The notes: generated from the sequence alone by a model not told the origin. A DNA stretch of 64,000 bases from Rhodocytophaga aerolata (GCF_030503435.1 NZ_JAUKPO010000002.1:186001-250000); one strand, 5' to 3'. Shown: positions 42,148-51,746, counted from the stretch's first letter. Program-made: numbers and translations.

Positions 42148-44574
42148 ATGTTCACTCACAGCAAATATTACTCTTTCTGCCTGGCTTTTTTGCTTCTACT
42201 AGCTACTGGGCTTGTGGCCTTTCAAGTACCTGACTCCCCGTTGATTCAAACTATTAAAGCCAGGCTAGCTACGTATACTGAACATTACCAGCCAGACAAA
42301 CTTTATCTGATGACCGACAGGCCCTATTATACATCCGGGGAAACTGTTTGGCTAAAAGCTTTTCAGGTAGATGCAAGCGAACATACCCCACATAGCAGGA
42401 GCCGGGTTATCTATGTAGATTTGCTGAATGATGCACAGAAGCTAATCCACACACTTAAATTGCGGGTAGAAAACAATGGAGCCTCTGGCGATCTAGTGCT
42501 CCCTGCCGGCTTGCCTTCCGGCAAATACACGCTTAGGGCATACACTAAATGGATGCTAAATGCAGGTACCCATTCTGTTTTTTCCAAGTCTATCCAAGTT
42601 TATCAACCCGATCAGCCCACTACATTGGTTTCCGGGGAAGCACTTCCCGTAGCCGATTTACAATTTTTCCCGGAAGGTGGCAATCTGGTGAGTGGGTTGA
42701 CAAGTACGGTGGCCTTCAAAGCTGTAAACAAGCTAGGTAAAGGAGTAGACGTACAAGGCATCATCACCAGTCAGCGTGGTGACACAGCGGCAAGTTTTCA
42801 AAGTTTCCATGCAGGAATGGGAGCTTTTCAACTGCAACCGCAAACAGGCCAGACGTATACCGCTACCCTGGTAACATCTGTGGGCGATACGCTCTGGTAC
42901 CCGCTGCCTGTTCCGCTGAGTGATGGCTGGGTTATGACAACCGATAATACTTCTTCGGACGTTATAAAAGTACAGCTTCAGTCAAAAGGAAATGGATTAT
43001 CACAGGCAAGCATCATTGCTCAAGCCAGGGGAAAAGTGCTTTTCTCGGCAACTTCTTCCTCTGCAGATGCCCTTATTTCTATTCCTAAACATACGTTGCC
43101 AGAAGGCATAGTACAGATCACCGCCTTTGATGAGCTGGGCAATGCCAGATGTGAAAGATTAGCGTTTGTAAAGCATGGAGAATATGTACGTATACAGGTA
43201 TCACCAGGAAAAAAAATATATAACCCTAGAGAAAAAGTAAGCCTGGATATTACAGCGCAGGATAAAAGCGGCAATCCGGTGGCTGCTACTATGGCAATGG
43301 TGATTACCGATGCAAGCCAGGTAACCAGGCCGGAATATACACAAACCATCCGCAGCTATCTCCTGCTAAGCTCCGATTTGAAAGGATATGTGGAGCAACC
43401 TGAATACTACTTTTCCGCAGATACCAAAGCCGATAAAGCCTTAGATTACTTACTATTGACGCAAGGATGGCGAAGGTTTTCCTGGAAAGAAGTACTACAA
43501 AGTACATTACCCGGTATCCGCTATGATATGGAAAATGGCCTCTCTCTGGCAGGCCAGTTAATAAATGCCTCTACTAAATCGCCAGTTCCTAATCAGCTGG
43601 TCACGTTGTCGGTGCCTGGGGGCAATCCCGCATTTTATCAGGAATACACAGATCAAGATGGGAAATTTGAATTTATGGATTTCAATTACTTTCAGGATAA
43701 GGATGTGTTTTTACGGCCCATCAGCCAAACTGGTTTGCAATCAATACTGGATACCAGCCTGGCTATTTCCCTGCCTCCGGTACCCTTGCAGGATTTTGCT
43801 CAGGAGAAGGTTACAAACTTTATTCATAAAACCAGCCAGTTATCAAAAATACAAGCAGCTTATAAAACAGAAGAAGATAGCCAAGAGCCACAAGCGACAG
43901 AAGATGATAAACAACCTGTGCGGATGACTGTGGCCGATGTGCCCGCCGATCACATCATTGAGCTTGACAAGTACAATCAGTTTCCCAGTATGCCCGAAAC
44001 CTTAAAAGAGATTGTACCTGGCCTAATTATTAAAGATAAGAAAGGCGTGTATAGCCTGAGAGTGCTCAACATCAAACGCAAAATGTATTTTACAGAAGAA
44101 CCTGTTTATTTTGTAGATGGCTTGTTGTTTACTACGAATGATATTCTTCTTACGCTCGACCCGGCATCCGTACAAGCGGTTGAAGTATTTGGTAGGCCCG
44201 AGAAATTAGCCCGTTTTGGCAACTTCGGGCAAAATGGAGTTATTGCTGCCTATACCCGCAGTGGAGACTTTTATCCGGCCGATCTACCGGGCCTGATGAA
44301 AATTCCTTTCAGGGGCTACTCCCAAACCAGAGAATTTTATTCACCAGTATATGACAATCCCAACGCAGAACGGCAAAAACCAGATCTCCGGCCACTTATC
44401 TACTGGAATTCTTCCATCACAACAGATGCTAATGGGAAAGCCCAGGTAACCTTTTACAATGCTGATAACATAGGCACTTATGAAGTACATGTTGAAGGAA
44501 TTTCTGCGGAAGGGCTACCAGGCTCCATGACTACCAGCTACGATGTACACTTACCAGTCCAAAGCAAAAGATGA
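42148..44574 (+). CDS. MG2-domain envelope protein with TonB plug-like segment
   Basis: 808 residues, signal peptide followed by DKLYLMTDRPYYTSGETVWLKA, an MG2-type macroglobulin-like domain. Further segments are LPSGKYTLRAYTKWMLN and a carboxypeptidase-like repeat near 465-540 (LAGQLINASTKSPVPNQLVT). A plug-like stretch follows near 640-700 (MPETLKEIVPGLIIK, EPVYFVDGLL, FGNFGQNGVIAAYT), and a final macroglobulin-like strand YWNSSITTDANGKAQVTFYN. The architecture recurs downstream of receptor genes in Bacteroidetes. It probably acts at the inner face of the outer membrane with the receptor and lipoprotein upstream; its exact role is unknown. Confidence 0.82.
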   Translation: MFTHSKYYSFCLAFLLLLATGLVAFQVPDSPLIQTIKARLATYTEHYQPDKLYLMTDRPYYTSGETVWLKAFQVDASEHTPHSRSRVIYVDLLNDAQKLIHTLKLRVENNGASGDLVLPAGLPSGKYTLRAYTKWMLNAGTHSVFSKSIQVYQPDQPTTLVSGEALPVADLQFFPEGGNLVSGLTSTVAFKAVNKLGKGVDVQGIITSQRGDTAASFQSFHAGMGAFQLQPQTGQTYTATLVTSVGDTLWYPLPVPLSDGWVMTTDNTSSDVIKVQLQSKGNGLSQASIIAQARGKVLFSATSSSADALISIPKHTLPEGIVQITAFDELGNARCERLAFVKHGEYVRIQVSPGKKIYNPREKVSLDITAQDKSGNPVAATMAMVITDASQVTRPEYTQTIRSYLLLSSDLKGYVEQPEYYFSADTKADKALDYLLLTQGWRRFSWKEVLQSTLPGIRYDMENGLSLAGQLINASTKSPVPNQLVTLSVPGGNPAFYQEYTDQDGKFEFMDFNYFQDKDVFLRPISQTGLQSILDTSLAISLPPVPLQDFAQEKVTNFIHKTSQLSKIQAAYKTEEDSQEPQATEDDKQPVRMTVADVPADHIIELDKYNQFPSMPETLKEIVPGLIIKDKKGVYSLRVLNIKRKMYFTEEPVYFVDGLLFTTNDILLTLDPASVQAVEVFGRPEKLARFGNFGQNGVIAAYTRSGDFYPADLPGLMKIPFRGYSQTREFYSPVYDNPNAERQKPDLRPLIYWNSSITTDANGKAQVTFYNADNIGTYEVHVEGISAEGLPGSMTTSYDVHLPVQSKR

Positions 44575-44672
44575 TTTCCTGACTAATACCCGGTATGAGA
44601 AAAAATTAGAGAATACAAGCAACCTTCAGCTATAGAATTACATCTGAGACATGAATCAATCACCTGAATCGC

Positions 44673-45110
44673 ATGAAAGAGCTACTTACAACCCCATTAC
44701 AGGTTAAATCGACACTGGTTGCCTTCTGTATAGGTATACTTAGTTGTTTGCTGTCAGCCAGCTTGTCTGCTCAAAACAACCCTATTACGGAACTTACTTA
44801 CTATGCAACAGAAGATGTAAAAACACAAAATCCGCCTTCCTTTCCCGGCGGTCATGAGGAACTGGAAGAGTTTATCAGAAACGAGGTAGAAAACTCCCCG
44901 AATGAAATAAAATTAGGCCGAAAAGTATACATTACAGCCAAGATAGATGAATCAGGAAAAGTTATTGAGTTAAAACCTGCTTTTAACGCAGATCCTCCAT
45001 TAGAGAAGGAATTGAAAAGAATTGCTTCCTTAATGCCTGTCTGGCAAGCAGGAACCGTAAATGGCAAAGGCGTACGTACAGACTATACCTTTGTTTTAAA
45101 ACGAAACTAA
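44673..45110 (+). CDS. Secreted TonB C-terminal-domain protein
   Basis: 145 residues. It begins with a hydrophobic signal (about 12-34) ending LSASLSAQ, then a TonB C-terminal domain from about 55: PPSFPGGHEELEEFI and VYITAKIDESGKVIELKP, closing VWQAGTVNGKGVRTDYTFVL. The membrane anchor and proline-rich linker of a true TonB are absent, so it would be periplasmic. It could modulate the receptor upstream or be a stand-alone TonB-fold protein. It lies 98 bp downstream of the MG2 gene on the same strand. Confidence 0.8.
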   Translation: MKELLTTPLQVKSTLVAFCIGILSCLLSASLSAQNNPITELTYYATEDVKTQNPPSFPGGHEELEEFIRNEVENSPNEIKLGRKVYITAKIDESGKVIELKPAFNADPPLEKELKRIASLMPVWQAGTVNGKGVRTDYTFVLKRN

Positions 45111-45228
45111 AAAAAGTTGGGATTTACCGCTGTTTATACCCATTGGCCAGGCACTAACTCCTAAGCCTCATGCAATACTCTACAGCCTTGAGTTAACTAA
45201 CCCAGTAGTTGAATGATAGAATGTATGT

Positions 45229-45272
45229 GAAGGCAAGTAGGTACACGTAACTTAGGAAAGATACTTGCCTTC
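45229..45272. repeat. Inverted repeat between convergent genes
   Basis: GAAGGCAAGTA (45229-45239) and its complement TACTTGCCTTC (45262-45272), with a 22-nt loop. It sits between the TonB-fold gene and DUF4112, which converge. No T-run follows, so a terminator role is uncertain. Confidence 0.45.
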
Positions 45273-45292
45273 TATACCTACCTTCTGTTTTG

Positions 45293-45853
45293 TTAAAACA
45301 AGCCAATAAACCAGTCGATCAGTTTCCACAGTACAAACACCACCACACCTAATAGTACCAGTAAAACCAATCCTACACCTATCAGCAAGCCGGTGCCACT
45401 TCCACTGTGTTTTCCTTCCAGCTGATGTTCTTTCAGTAATTTATAATTCCGGTAATTAGCTTTATACGCCACATCAAAAAGGTCGCCTATCAAAGGGATA
45501 CTTCCCACTGCCGCATCGATCATTACATTGCCTATCATTTTTATAATGACTTTCCGGCTTACCCCATATTTCACCATAGACAAAATAAGAATACTGGAGA
45601 TACTGAATGTAACAGCTTCTCCTACAATAGGGAATAGCCCAATAATAGGGTCTAAGCCAAAACGGATATTGGTACCTGGAATGCGGAAGCGGTTATCCAT
45701 TACGTTAATCACCCGCTCTATCCATTTCAACTCATGGATATCTCTTAGCGGTACCTGTGGTTGCATGGCGCCGGAATGGCCATATGATATACCTGGCTGT
45801 GCTGCATGCGGTACAGCCGGATTGTTTATTGAATATTTACCTGCATTTGCCAT
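45293..45853 (-). CDS. DUF4112 membrane protein
   Basis: 186 residues. After a Gln/Pro/His-rich N-terminus the DUF4112 core begins ERVINVMDNRFRIPGTNIRFGLDPIIGLFPIVGEAV, with helices around 70-95 and near 150-180 (LLIGVGLVLLVLLGVVVFVLWKLI). IPLIGDLFDVAYKANYRN is the second signature. The function is unknown. It stands alone, convergent with the TonB-fold gene. Confidence 0.88.
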   Translation of the reverse strand: MANAGKYSINNPAVPHAAQPGISYGHSGAMQPQVPLRDIHELKWIERVINVMDNRFRIPGTNIRFGLDPIIGLFPIVGEAVTFSISSILILSMVKYGVSRKVIIKMIGNVMIDAAVGSIPLIGDLFDVAYKANYRNYKLLKEHQLEGKHSGSGTGLLIGVGLVLLVLLGVVVFVLWKLIDWFIGLF

Positions 45854-45930
45854 AGTTTTTTCTCCTATATAAGGTAGTCTATGTACAGGTACGCATTTTC
45901 TAGCAGCAAGTTCTCAAGAAATACTTGACC

Positions 45931-47085
45931 CTATTTAGCTATTGCCAGTTTGTAGGTGTAGCCGAAGTGTATGCCAGTTTCTATGCGGCAATAATAGATA
46001 CCGGCCGGCCATCCACTTACTGGTAACACCATAGAAGCAGCCGATGGTTGCAGAGGATTCCGGCTTATCTCCTGGCCATACAAGTTGTAGATTAATAACT
46101 GAGCATTGTGTGAAGCATACGGTAGCTGATAATGTATAGCTACCTCTGCCAGAGCAGGATTCGGATAAATTTTCTGAATATGAAGCGAAGGATCTGGGAC
46201 AGAATGGTTTAACCCAGTGGTCGTTGTACAAATGTTTGCCTGATATAACTTACGCCCGGTACCCATAAACTCTTCATCCGTTACATAGACCGTACAATTA
46301 TCCATAAAGGCTATCCCTTCTTTTTGTGACAGCCTGCTCATGTCTAACCTGCTGACTTTTCCGCTAAAAAACCGTGATCCGCTGAATTCGCTGAAAACAT
46401 AAATCTTAGTATAAGTAAGTAATGCCAGCCGCTGCTTATCCGGACTAATGGCAGCAGCAGTAATCTGTCCACTCAGCATATCAGTGCCAGTATAAAAGCT
46501 ATCCACTAAAGCGGCTGTGTATGTACCAGCTACCGCAGGCAAGCGGTAAAGTTTGGTGTACCCATTAAAGGGTGTTGTCTGATTTTTAGAAAACAAGTAG
46601 AGTGAATCATTAAAAAAGATCATTGCCTCCATGTCAAAGTTCTTCTGGTTGTCGGCAGGCGGATAAGCTTTCTGGTCCGGGTATTTGAATTGAATGGTTG
46701 CAGCAGCTACACTATTTCCGGGAATAGAAGCCGGCGGGGGAATTTTGTAGATGTACAGACCTTTGCGGTCATTTCCGTTATTGCCAAAGTCTCCTACATA
46801 GATATTCCCAGCGGCATCTTTGGTTATATCTTCCCAATCCGTTTTGCCAGCATTGGTAACGGCAATGGTACGGGTTATATTCCCTAACGTATCAAAGGCA
46901 TACACGGCTGCTTGTCCGCCACTATCGTTGTGTGTCCAGAACTGATTAGGACCGGCCGTTTCCAGGCCTGAAGTCTCTGCTAACGAAGCAGGCAAGGTAC
47001 ATACTTCCCGCAGGGAAATTGTTTGGCCGTATAGGGTAGAAGCCATTAACAATACACAGCTGAGCAAAAAGAAAGATATTTTCAT
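45931..47085 (-). CDS. Secreted beta-propeller-like protein with T9SS type A sorting domain
   Basis: 384 residues. The signal peptide (about 1-20, ISFFLLSCVLLMASTLYGQ) precedes a repeat-rich region with phrases like FWTHNDSGGQAAVYAFD, DWEDITKDAAGNIYVGDFG and LYIYKIPPP, suggesting an NHL/SdiA-regulated-type propeller. The C-terminus (about 305-384, IQKIYPNPALAEVAIHY to GYTYKLAIAK) is the type A sorting domain recognised by the type IX secretion system. The protein is therefore exported across the outer membrane and may be surface anchored. The ligand or activity is unknown. Confidence 0.85.
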   Translation of the reverse strand: MKISFFLLSCVLLMASTLYGQTISLREVCTLPASLAETSGLETAGPNQFWTHNDSGGQAAVYAFDTLGNITRTIAVTNAGKTDWEDITKDAAGNIYVGDFGNNGNDRKGLYIYKIPPPASIPGNSVAAATIQFKYPDQKAYPPADNQKNFDMEAMIFFNDSLYLFSKNQTTPFNGYTKLYRLPAVAGTYTAALVDSFYTGTDMLSGQITAAAISPDKQRLALLTYTKIYVFSEFSGSRFFSGKVSRLDMSRLSQKEGIAFMDNCTVYVTDEEFMGTGRKLYQANICTTTTGLNHSVPDPSLHIQKIYPNPALAEVAIHYQLPYASHNAQLLIYNLYGQEISRNPLQPSAASMVLPVSGWPAGIYYCRIETGIHFGYTYKLAIAK

Positions 47086-47153
47086 ACTGTTTTATGCTGA
47101 AAATATCAACCGGGTAAACCAACGTATTATACTTATAGGGTCTGGTGGTATTA

Positions 47154-48491
47154 TCACTGTACTTTTCCATTCTTTCCCTCCATATAATCCAATGTTAGCT
47201 GGCAAAGTGTTTTTACACCCAGTTTCATGCCGCTTTCGTCAATAAAGAAGTCAGGAGTATGATGCGGAGCCGCCTCTGAGGGATTTTTTCCTTTGGGCAT
47301 ACCTCCCACGAATACAAACAAACCCGGTACTTTCTGCTGGTAAAAAGCAAAGTCTTCGGCACCGGTAACAGCTCTGGTGAGAATAACATTTTCTTTTCCG
47401 GCTACAGCTTCCAGCGTAGGCACCATCCGGGAAGTTAACGTGGGGTCATTATAGGTTACCGGGTTGCCAATGGTTATATCTACTTCGGCAGTGGCGCCAG
47501 CACTTTCGGCTATTTTAGTAGCGGTTAGCTTTATTTTTTCATGAATTTTTTTCTGCATTTCTACATTTAGGGCCCGGATGGTGCCTACCATTTCTACTTC
47601 TTCTGGTATAATGTTGCCGCGTACGCCTCCATGTATGCTGCCAATAGTAACCACGGCGGCATCCTGTATCAGTTCTGTCTGGCGGCTGACAATCGTTTGT
47701 AACCCATTAATGATCTGGGCCGATACAGCAATTGGGTCAACGCCATCCCAAGGATAGGCTCCATGCACCTGCTTTCCTTTTACTTTTATGCGCAGCCCAT
47801 CCGAACTGGCCATGGTACCTTCGGGGCGGTATTTGAGTTTCCCTACTTCAGTCAGCGAATTAATATGCAAGCCAAAAACTACGTCTACTTTGGGGTTCTC
47901 TAATACTCCTTCTTCTACCATCAGGGAAGCCCCGCCTTTTTCTCCACTGGGGGCGCCTTCTTCTGCCGGCTGAAATATAAACTTCACCGTGCCTTTTAGT
48001 TCATTGCGCATACCTGCCAGTATCTCTGCTGCTCCCATGAGCATGGCTACGTGTGTGTCGTGTCCGCAGGCATGCATAACGCCTACCGGCTGGCCATTGT
48101 ATTCGCCTTTCGCTTTTGAGGCAAATGGAAGATTAACCCGCTCGGTAACCGGCAAGCCATCCATATCGGCACGCAAGGCTATTACAGGCCCGGGTTTTCC
48201 TCCTTTCAGAATACCTACTACGCCAGTATGCGCAATACCGGTTTTTACCTCTATGCCTAGTGCCTTTAGGTGGGCGGCTACTTTTTCGGCAGTTTTGAAC
48301 TCCCGGTTGCTCAACTCCGGATGTTCGTGAAAATCCCTGCGCCATTCTATTACTTTGGGCTCCAGCTTATCTGCTTGCTTGGCTATGGCGGCTTGCCATT
48401 TACTTGACTGCCCGGCAGCTACAGAACAAGATAATACAACAATACCTACAGCAAGTAACGGTTTATAGAGAGGAAGGATAGGTTTATTCAT
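47154..48491 (-). CDS. M20D-family amidohydrolase (hippurate/IAA-amino-acid hydrolase type), exported
   Basis: 445 residues from the ATG at 48491, which gives a clean signal peptide (LLAVGIVVLSCSVAAGQ); frame extension to 48584 would bury it. The zinc peptidase core shows WRRDFHEHPELSNREF, ALRADMDGLPV, the metal ligands in HACGHDTHVAMLMGAAEIL, and FQPAEEGAPSGEKGG with the catalytic Glu pair. The C-terminal GAEDFAFYQQKVPG supplies another ligand. It removes acyl or aminoacyl groups from small amides in the periplasm. Monocistronic by appearance. Confidence 0.92.
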   Translation of the reverse strand: MNKPILPLYKPLLAVGIVVLSCSVAAGQSSKWQAAIAKQADKLEPKVIEWRRDFHEHPELSNREFKTAEKVAAHLKALGIEVKTGIAHTGVVGILKGGKPGPVIALRADMDGLPVTERVNLPFASKAKGEYNGQPVGVMHACGHDTHVAMLMGAAEILAGMRNELKGTVKFIFQPAEEGAPSGEKGGASLMVEEGVLENPKVDVVFGLHINSLTEVGKLKYRPEGTMASSDGLRIKVKGKQVHGAYPWDGVDPIAVSAQIINGLQTIVSRQTELIQDAAVVTIGSIHGGVRGNIIPEEVEMVGTIRALNVEMQKKIHEKIKLTATKIAESAGATAEVDITIGNPVTYNDPTLTSRMVPTLEAVAGKENVILTRAVTGAEDFAFYQQKVPGLFVFVGGMPKGKNPSEAAPHHTPDFFIDESGMKLGVKTLCQLTLDYMEGKNGKVQ

Positions 48492-48716
48492 ATCAGATGT
48501 GGATTGATCCGGTAAATTATGCAATACTGCGGATAAATGAAATAAAACTGGTTGCAATTTAAAAGCAAAATAACCCATAGCCATACATGGGTTTTTGTAT
48601 AGTGCCTTTCCAATGCTTGTGAATCCTGCTAAAATTTAGTAACTATCGATTACCAACCTCCACTTGCTTTACACAGTATAAGGTTATTGCTTTAAACATT
48701 TCATCTTTACATTATC

Positions 48717-49136
48717 ATGGATTCACTACAGCATATCAGCAGAAAAGGCAAAAGTTATATTAAACAGTTACTACAAGTAGCTATGGCCGATGGCCATCTG
48801 GATGCACACGAAATAAATAACCTGATGCAAATAGCCAAGCGGATGGATATTACCGAGGAAGAGGTGCAGGACATACGAAACAATATGGATAAGGTACCTT
48901 TTACTCCCCCTAAAGGCACAAAAGATACCTTCCGCCTGCTGTTTGACCTGGTATGGATGATGATGATAGATGGGAATGTAATTGGCAACGAAATGCGGGT
49001 TTGTCAGAGCCTGGCCATGCAAATGGGTTTCGCCCCTGAAACAATCACTGACCTGGCAGGTTTTATCAGGCAGCATATAGCGAAGGGCGTACCGGCGGAG
49101 GAAATTTATCAGAAACTGGAACAAATGCTTACTTAA
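48717..49136 (+). CDS. TerB-like helical protein
   Basis: 139 residues, all-helical. YIKQLLQVAMADGHLDAHEIN and LLFDLVWMMMIDGNVIGNEMR are the paired acidic-helix signatures of the TerB fold (xxADGxxxxxE). TerB proteins bind metal ions or act in stress and membrane complexes, but no other ter genes lie here. The gene is convergent with DUF3667, from which a terminator separates it. Confidence 0.82.
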   Translation: MDSLQHISRKGKSYIKQLLQVAMADGHLDAHEINNLMQIAKRMDITEEEVQDIRNNMDKVPFTPPKGTKDTFRLLFDLVWMMMIDGNVIGNEMRVCQSLAMQMGFAPETITDLAGFIRQHIAKGVPAEEIYQKLEQMLT

Positions 49137-49150
49137 TAACTTCTGATATA

Positions 49151-49195
49151 AAAAGTCAGGCATTATTTCTACAAGAAACAATGCCTGACTTTTTA
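49151..49195. terminator. Bidirectional intrinsic terminator
   Basis: AAAAGTCAGGCATT (49151-49164) pairs with AATGCCTGACTTTT (about 49180-49193), with A and T flanks. It lies between the convergent TerB-like and DUF3667 genes and can terminate both. Confidence 0.85.
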
Positions 49196-49211
49196 TGTAA
49201 ACAAAATTGCT

Positions 49212-50030
49212 TTACAACCCTACATCTGCTTTAATTTCCCCGATCGTGTAGTTCACCGAAAAGTCCAGATACGCATACAATAACAAAATCACAAGTATCC
49301 AGGTAATTCCTGCTTTGAGGCCACTTGTCAGCAAACTCTCTTCATACGCTTTTTTTAGGGCAATCCACAAATAGACAAATAGGCTGAGCAGCCCTATACT
49401 AGCCAGGTCTTCATTAAAATTGCCAGGAATCAGAATAAGAAAGAGAAAAGCAAAAAAATGATAAGAAAACGTAAGGTGGTGAACGAAATAATATTTTTTA
49501 CCGCTTCGATACAAGGCTCCCAGGAAAAGAGCCAGAATAGGCACCACCACCATTAGAAACGCAGGTAAATGATCATGCACTTTCTCCTGGAATAAAGCAT
49601 CTACTTCCGTAGCTGTCATCTTCTGTGTAGCATAGATAGCTTCCAGGTCTGCCGGATTAAGCAACTCGGCAGAATTTTCTAGGGTTAGGGGATCAAACTG
49701 AGAGGCTACAAAAAAGAAAATAATACTCATACATAAATAAATCTGGGAGGGACTTACGTAGCTGGCCCGTTTGCCCTGGATATACTGTGCATCCAGCAGC
49801 CCTGGCTTAAACACCAGCCAACGTATGCTTTTTAGCGATCTGGAATCTATGTCAATAAGCGAACGAATATAGTCTACAACAAAATCCTTAAAATGAAGTT
49901 TGCTGGGTTCATGCTCCTGCCCGCAATTCACACAAAACTTTCCGGTAGCTGGTGTTTCGCAGTTGTCACAAACGCGTAAGGTTGAATGTTCCGGAACAGG
50001 TAGGGCTCCGGATAGTTGTATGGCTTCCAT
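49212..50030 (-). CDS. DUF3667 membrane protein with N-terminal zinc ribbon
   Basis: 272 residues. A zinc-ribbon-like C-x2-C...C-x2-C set (Cys21, 24, 33, 36; CDNCETPATGKFCVNCGQEH) is followed by the DUF3667 core (KDFVVDYIRSLIDIDSRSLKSIRWL, then GLLDAQYIQGKRASYVSPSQIYL). About five membrane helices follow (near 95-115 and 150-262). The family is widespread in Bacteroidetes and uncharacterised. Single gene. Confidence 0.88.
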   Translation of the reverse strand: MEAIQLSGALPVPEHSTLRVCDNCETPATGKFCVNCGQEHEPSKLHFKDFVVDYIRSLIDIDSRSLKSIRWLVFKPGLLDAQYIQGKRASYVSPSQIYLCMSIIFFFVASQFDPLTLENSAELLNPADLEAIYATQKMTATEVDALFQEKVHDHLPAFLMVVVPILALFLGALYRSGKKYYFVHHLTFSYHFFAFLFLILIPGNFNEDLASIGLLSLFVYLWIALKKAYEESLLTSGLKAGITWILVILLLYAYLDFSVNYTIGEIKADVGL

Positions 50031-50341
50031 AGTCCTTAATCAAGAAAATATTCAGAATGTAAATTACTTTTGCTCAGCGGATAAGCGAATACATTTAGGT
50101 TCTTAAATACCTGTTGAGTGATGCATAAACAGTACCCATGAGTACGTATTCATTGAAAGAAACTGGCGCTGCAACCGAAAATAAAAAGCTGTTTATCAGG
50201 CTAAGTAAGTGTAGCTATCTATGTCTATTATATGTAAAATCGTCTTCTGCCTTATCCTTCGCACAAAAAGCACGTAAGAGAATACTATAGCAGCTGATTG
50301 GCTGAAGAAAAATTGGGTATTGACTGGCTTGTCTCATATAT
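50031..50341. other. Intergenic region upstream of the FRG-domain gene
   Basis: 311 bp between divergent genes. It holds the promoters of DUF3667 and FRG genes by position. I see no hairpin, repeat or RNA. Confidence 0.4.
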
Positions 50342-51214
50342 ATGGAAACTCCTAAAGATATTATTGTTCAAAATTGGCAAGAACTCCAGGTAGCCCTTTT
50401 TCAGGACTCCTGGGATAAAAATATTAATCGCTACCGGTCTTCCTACCTATACCGCGGATTGTGGAATAAGAACTTTGATTTAAAAACCAGCCTGATTCGC
50501 CTGGGAGGTGCTTATGACCGGTTGGAACCGCATATATTGCGCAATTTTAGAAAGTATGCACATAATAATCCTTCTCCCGGAAATTCAGTATGGAACTGGC
50601 TGGCTGTAGCACAGCATCACGGGTTACCTACCCGCCTTCTGGACTGGACATATTCGCCATATGTGGCTTTGCACTTTGCTACGGCTCATCTGGGTCATTA
50701 CGATAAAGATGCTGCTATCTGGTGTGTAAACTATGTAAAATCAACCCAGTATTTACCCAAAAAATTACAGGAAGCCATTTATAACGAAGGGTCCAATGTA
50801 TTTACACCAGATGTACTGGAACCGGTCTGTGCTTCATTAAAAGAACTAGCCTCTTTACAGGAAGAACCCTTTGTTTTATTTCTGGAGCCACCTTCGCTGG
50901 ATGCGCGAATTGTACATCAGTTTGCCTTGTTCTCTATGATGTCTACGCCACATGCCATACTTAGCCAGTGGTTGCAAAATCATTCCGAACTATATTTCCG
51001 TATAATTATTCCTGCCAGTTTAAAGTGGGAAATCAGAGATAAATTAGACCAGGCCAATATTACTGAAAGGGTGTTGTTTCCAGGTTTAGCTGGTTTAAGT
51101 CAGTGGTTAAAGCGCCATTATACCTCTGCACCTCCCCACAAGGGCGATGACGGAACGCAGTTACTGAATATTCCCTGGCACCTGGGTCCGGCAGAAATGG
51201 ATGGTATGTTGTAG
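50342..51214 (+). CDS. FRG-domain protein
   Basis: 290 residues. The FRG domain (about 10-120) shows its YRG motif (Tyr37-Gly39 in SYLYRGLWN) and the signature QHHGLPTRLLDWTYSPYVALHFA (91-113). The remaining residues are a C-terminal domain with RIIIPASLKWEIRDKLDQ and PGLAGLSQWLKRHY. FRG domains occur in many phage-defence and toxin-like loci, but their biochemical role is unsettled. An 88-bp gap separates it from the small membrane protein gene that follows on the same strand. Confidence 0.9.
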   Translation: METPKDIIVQNWQELQVALFQDSWDKNINRYRSSYLYRGLWNKNFDLKTSLIRLGGAYDRLEPHILRNFRKYAHNNPSPGNSVWNWLAVAQHHGLPTRLLDWTYSPYVALHFATAHLGHYDKDAAIWCVNYVKSTQYLPKKLQEAIYNEGSNVFTPDVLEPVCASLKELASLQEEPFVLFLEPPSLDARIVHQFALFSMMSTPHAILSQWLQNHSELYFRIIIPASLKWEIRDKLDQANITERVLFPGLAGLSQWLKRHYTSAPPHKGDDGTQLLNIPWHLGPAEMDGML

Positions 51215-51302
51215 AAGAAATACCTATTTACAACAGCCCCATACACGTATAAAAAGAGAATATATACAAAATTGAATTATTAAACCTACAGCCACATAAC
51301 CT

Positions 51303-51746
51303 ATGAATTATTTACAATCAGCCGGTGCCGGATTAGCCGGTGCTTCTGCGCTCACTCTGCTTCATGAAACAGTAAGGCAATTTAATCCGGATGCTCCCAG
51401 AATGGATTTGCTGGGAATGCGTACTATTGATAAATACCTGCGTAAGGCAGACATACAACCTCCTCAGGGGAAGCAATTGCATACGGCTGCTTTGGTAGGC
51501 GATGTCATTTCTAACACACTGTATTACAGCCTAGCTGGTATCGGAAACAAAGATACCCTCTGGCTACGGGCCGCCGGTTTAGGATTGGCAGCAGGTATCG
51601 GTGCCATTGTATTACCAAAGCCCATGGGTATTGGCGATGCTCCCAGCTCCCGTACCCCGCAGACAAAAGCAATGACCGTTGCCTGGTATTTAGTCGGCGG
51701 ATTGGCAACAGCCGCCATTTTACACCTGTTATCAAAAGATAAATAG
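51303..51746 (+). CDS. Small hypothetical membrane protein
   Basis: 147 residues. It starts with a Gly/Ala-rich helix (SAGAGLAGASALTLLHETV), contains an amphipathic middle (RMDLLGMRTIDKYLRKADI) and hydrophobic helices near 60-80, 85-102 and 122-142 (WYLVGGLATAAILHLL). I do not recognise the family. Same-strand proximity to the FRG gene suggests, but does not prove, a functional pair. Confidence 0.65.
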   Translation: MNYLQSAGAGLAGASALTLLHETVRQFNPDAPRMDLLGMRTIDKYLRKADIQPPQGKQLHTAALVGDVISNTLYYSLAGIGNKDTLWLRAAGLGLAAGIGAIVLPKPMGIGDAPSSRTPQTKAMTVAWYLVGGLATAAILHLLSKDK

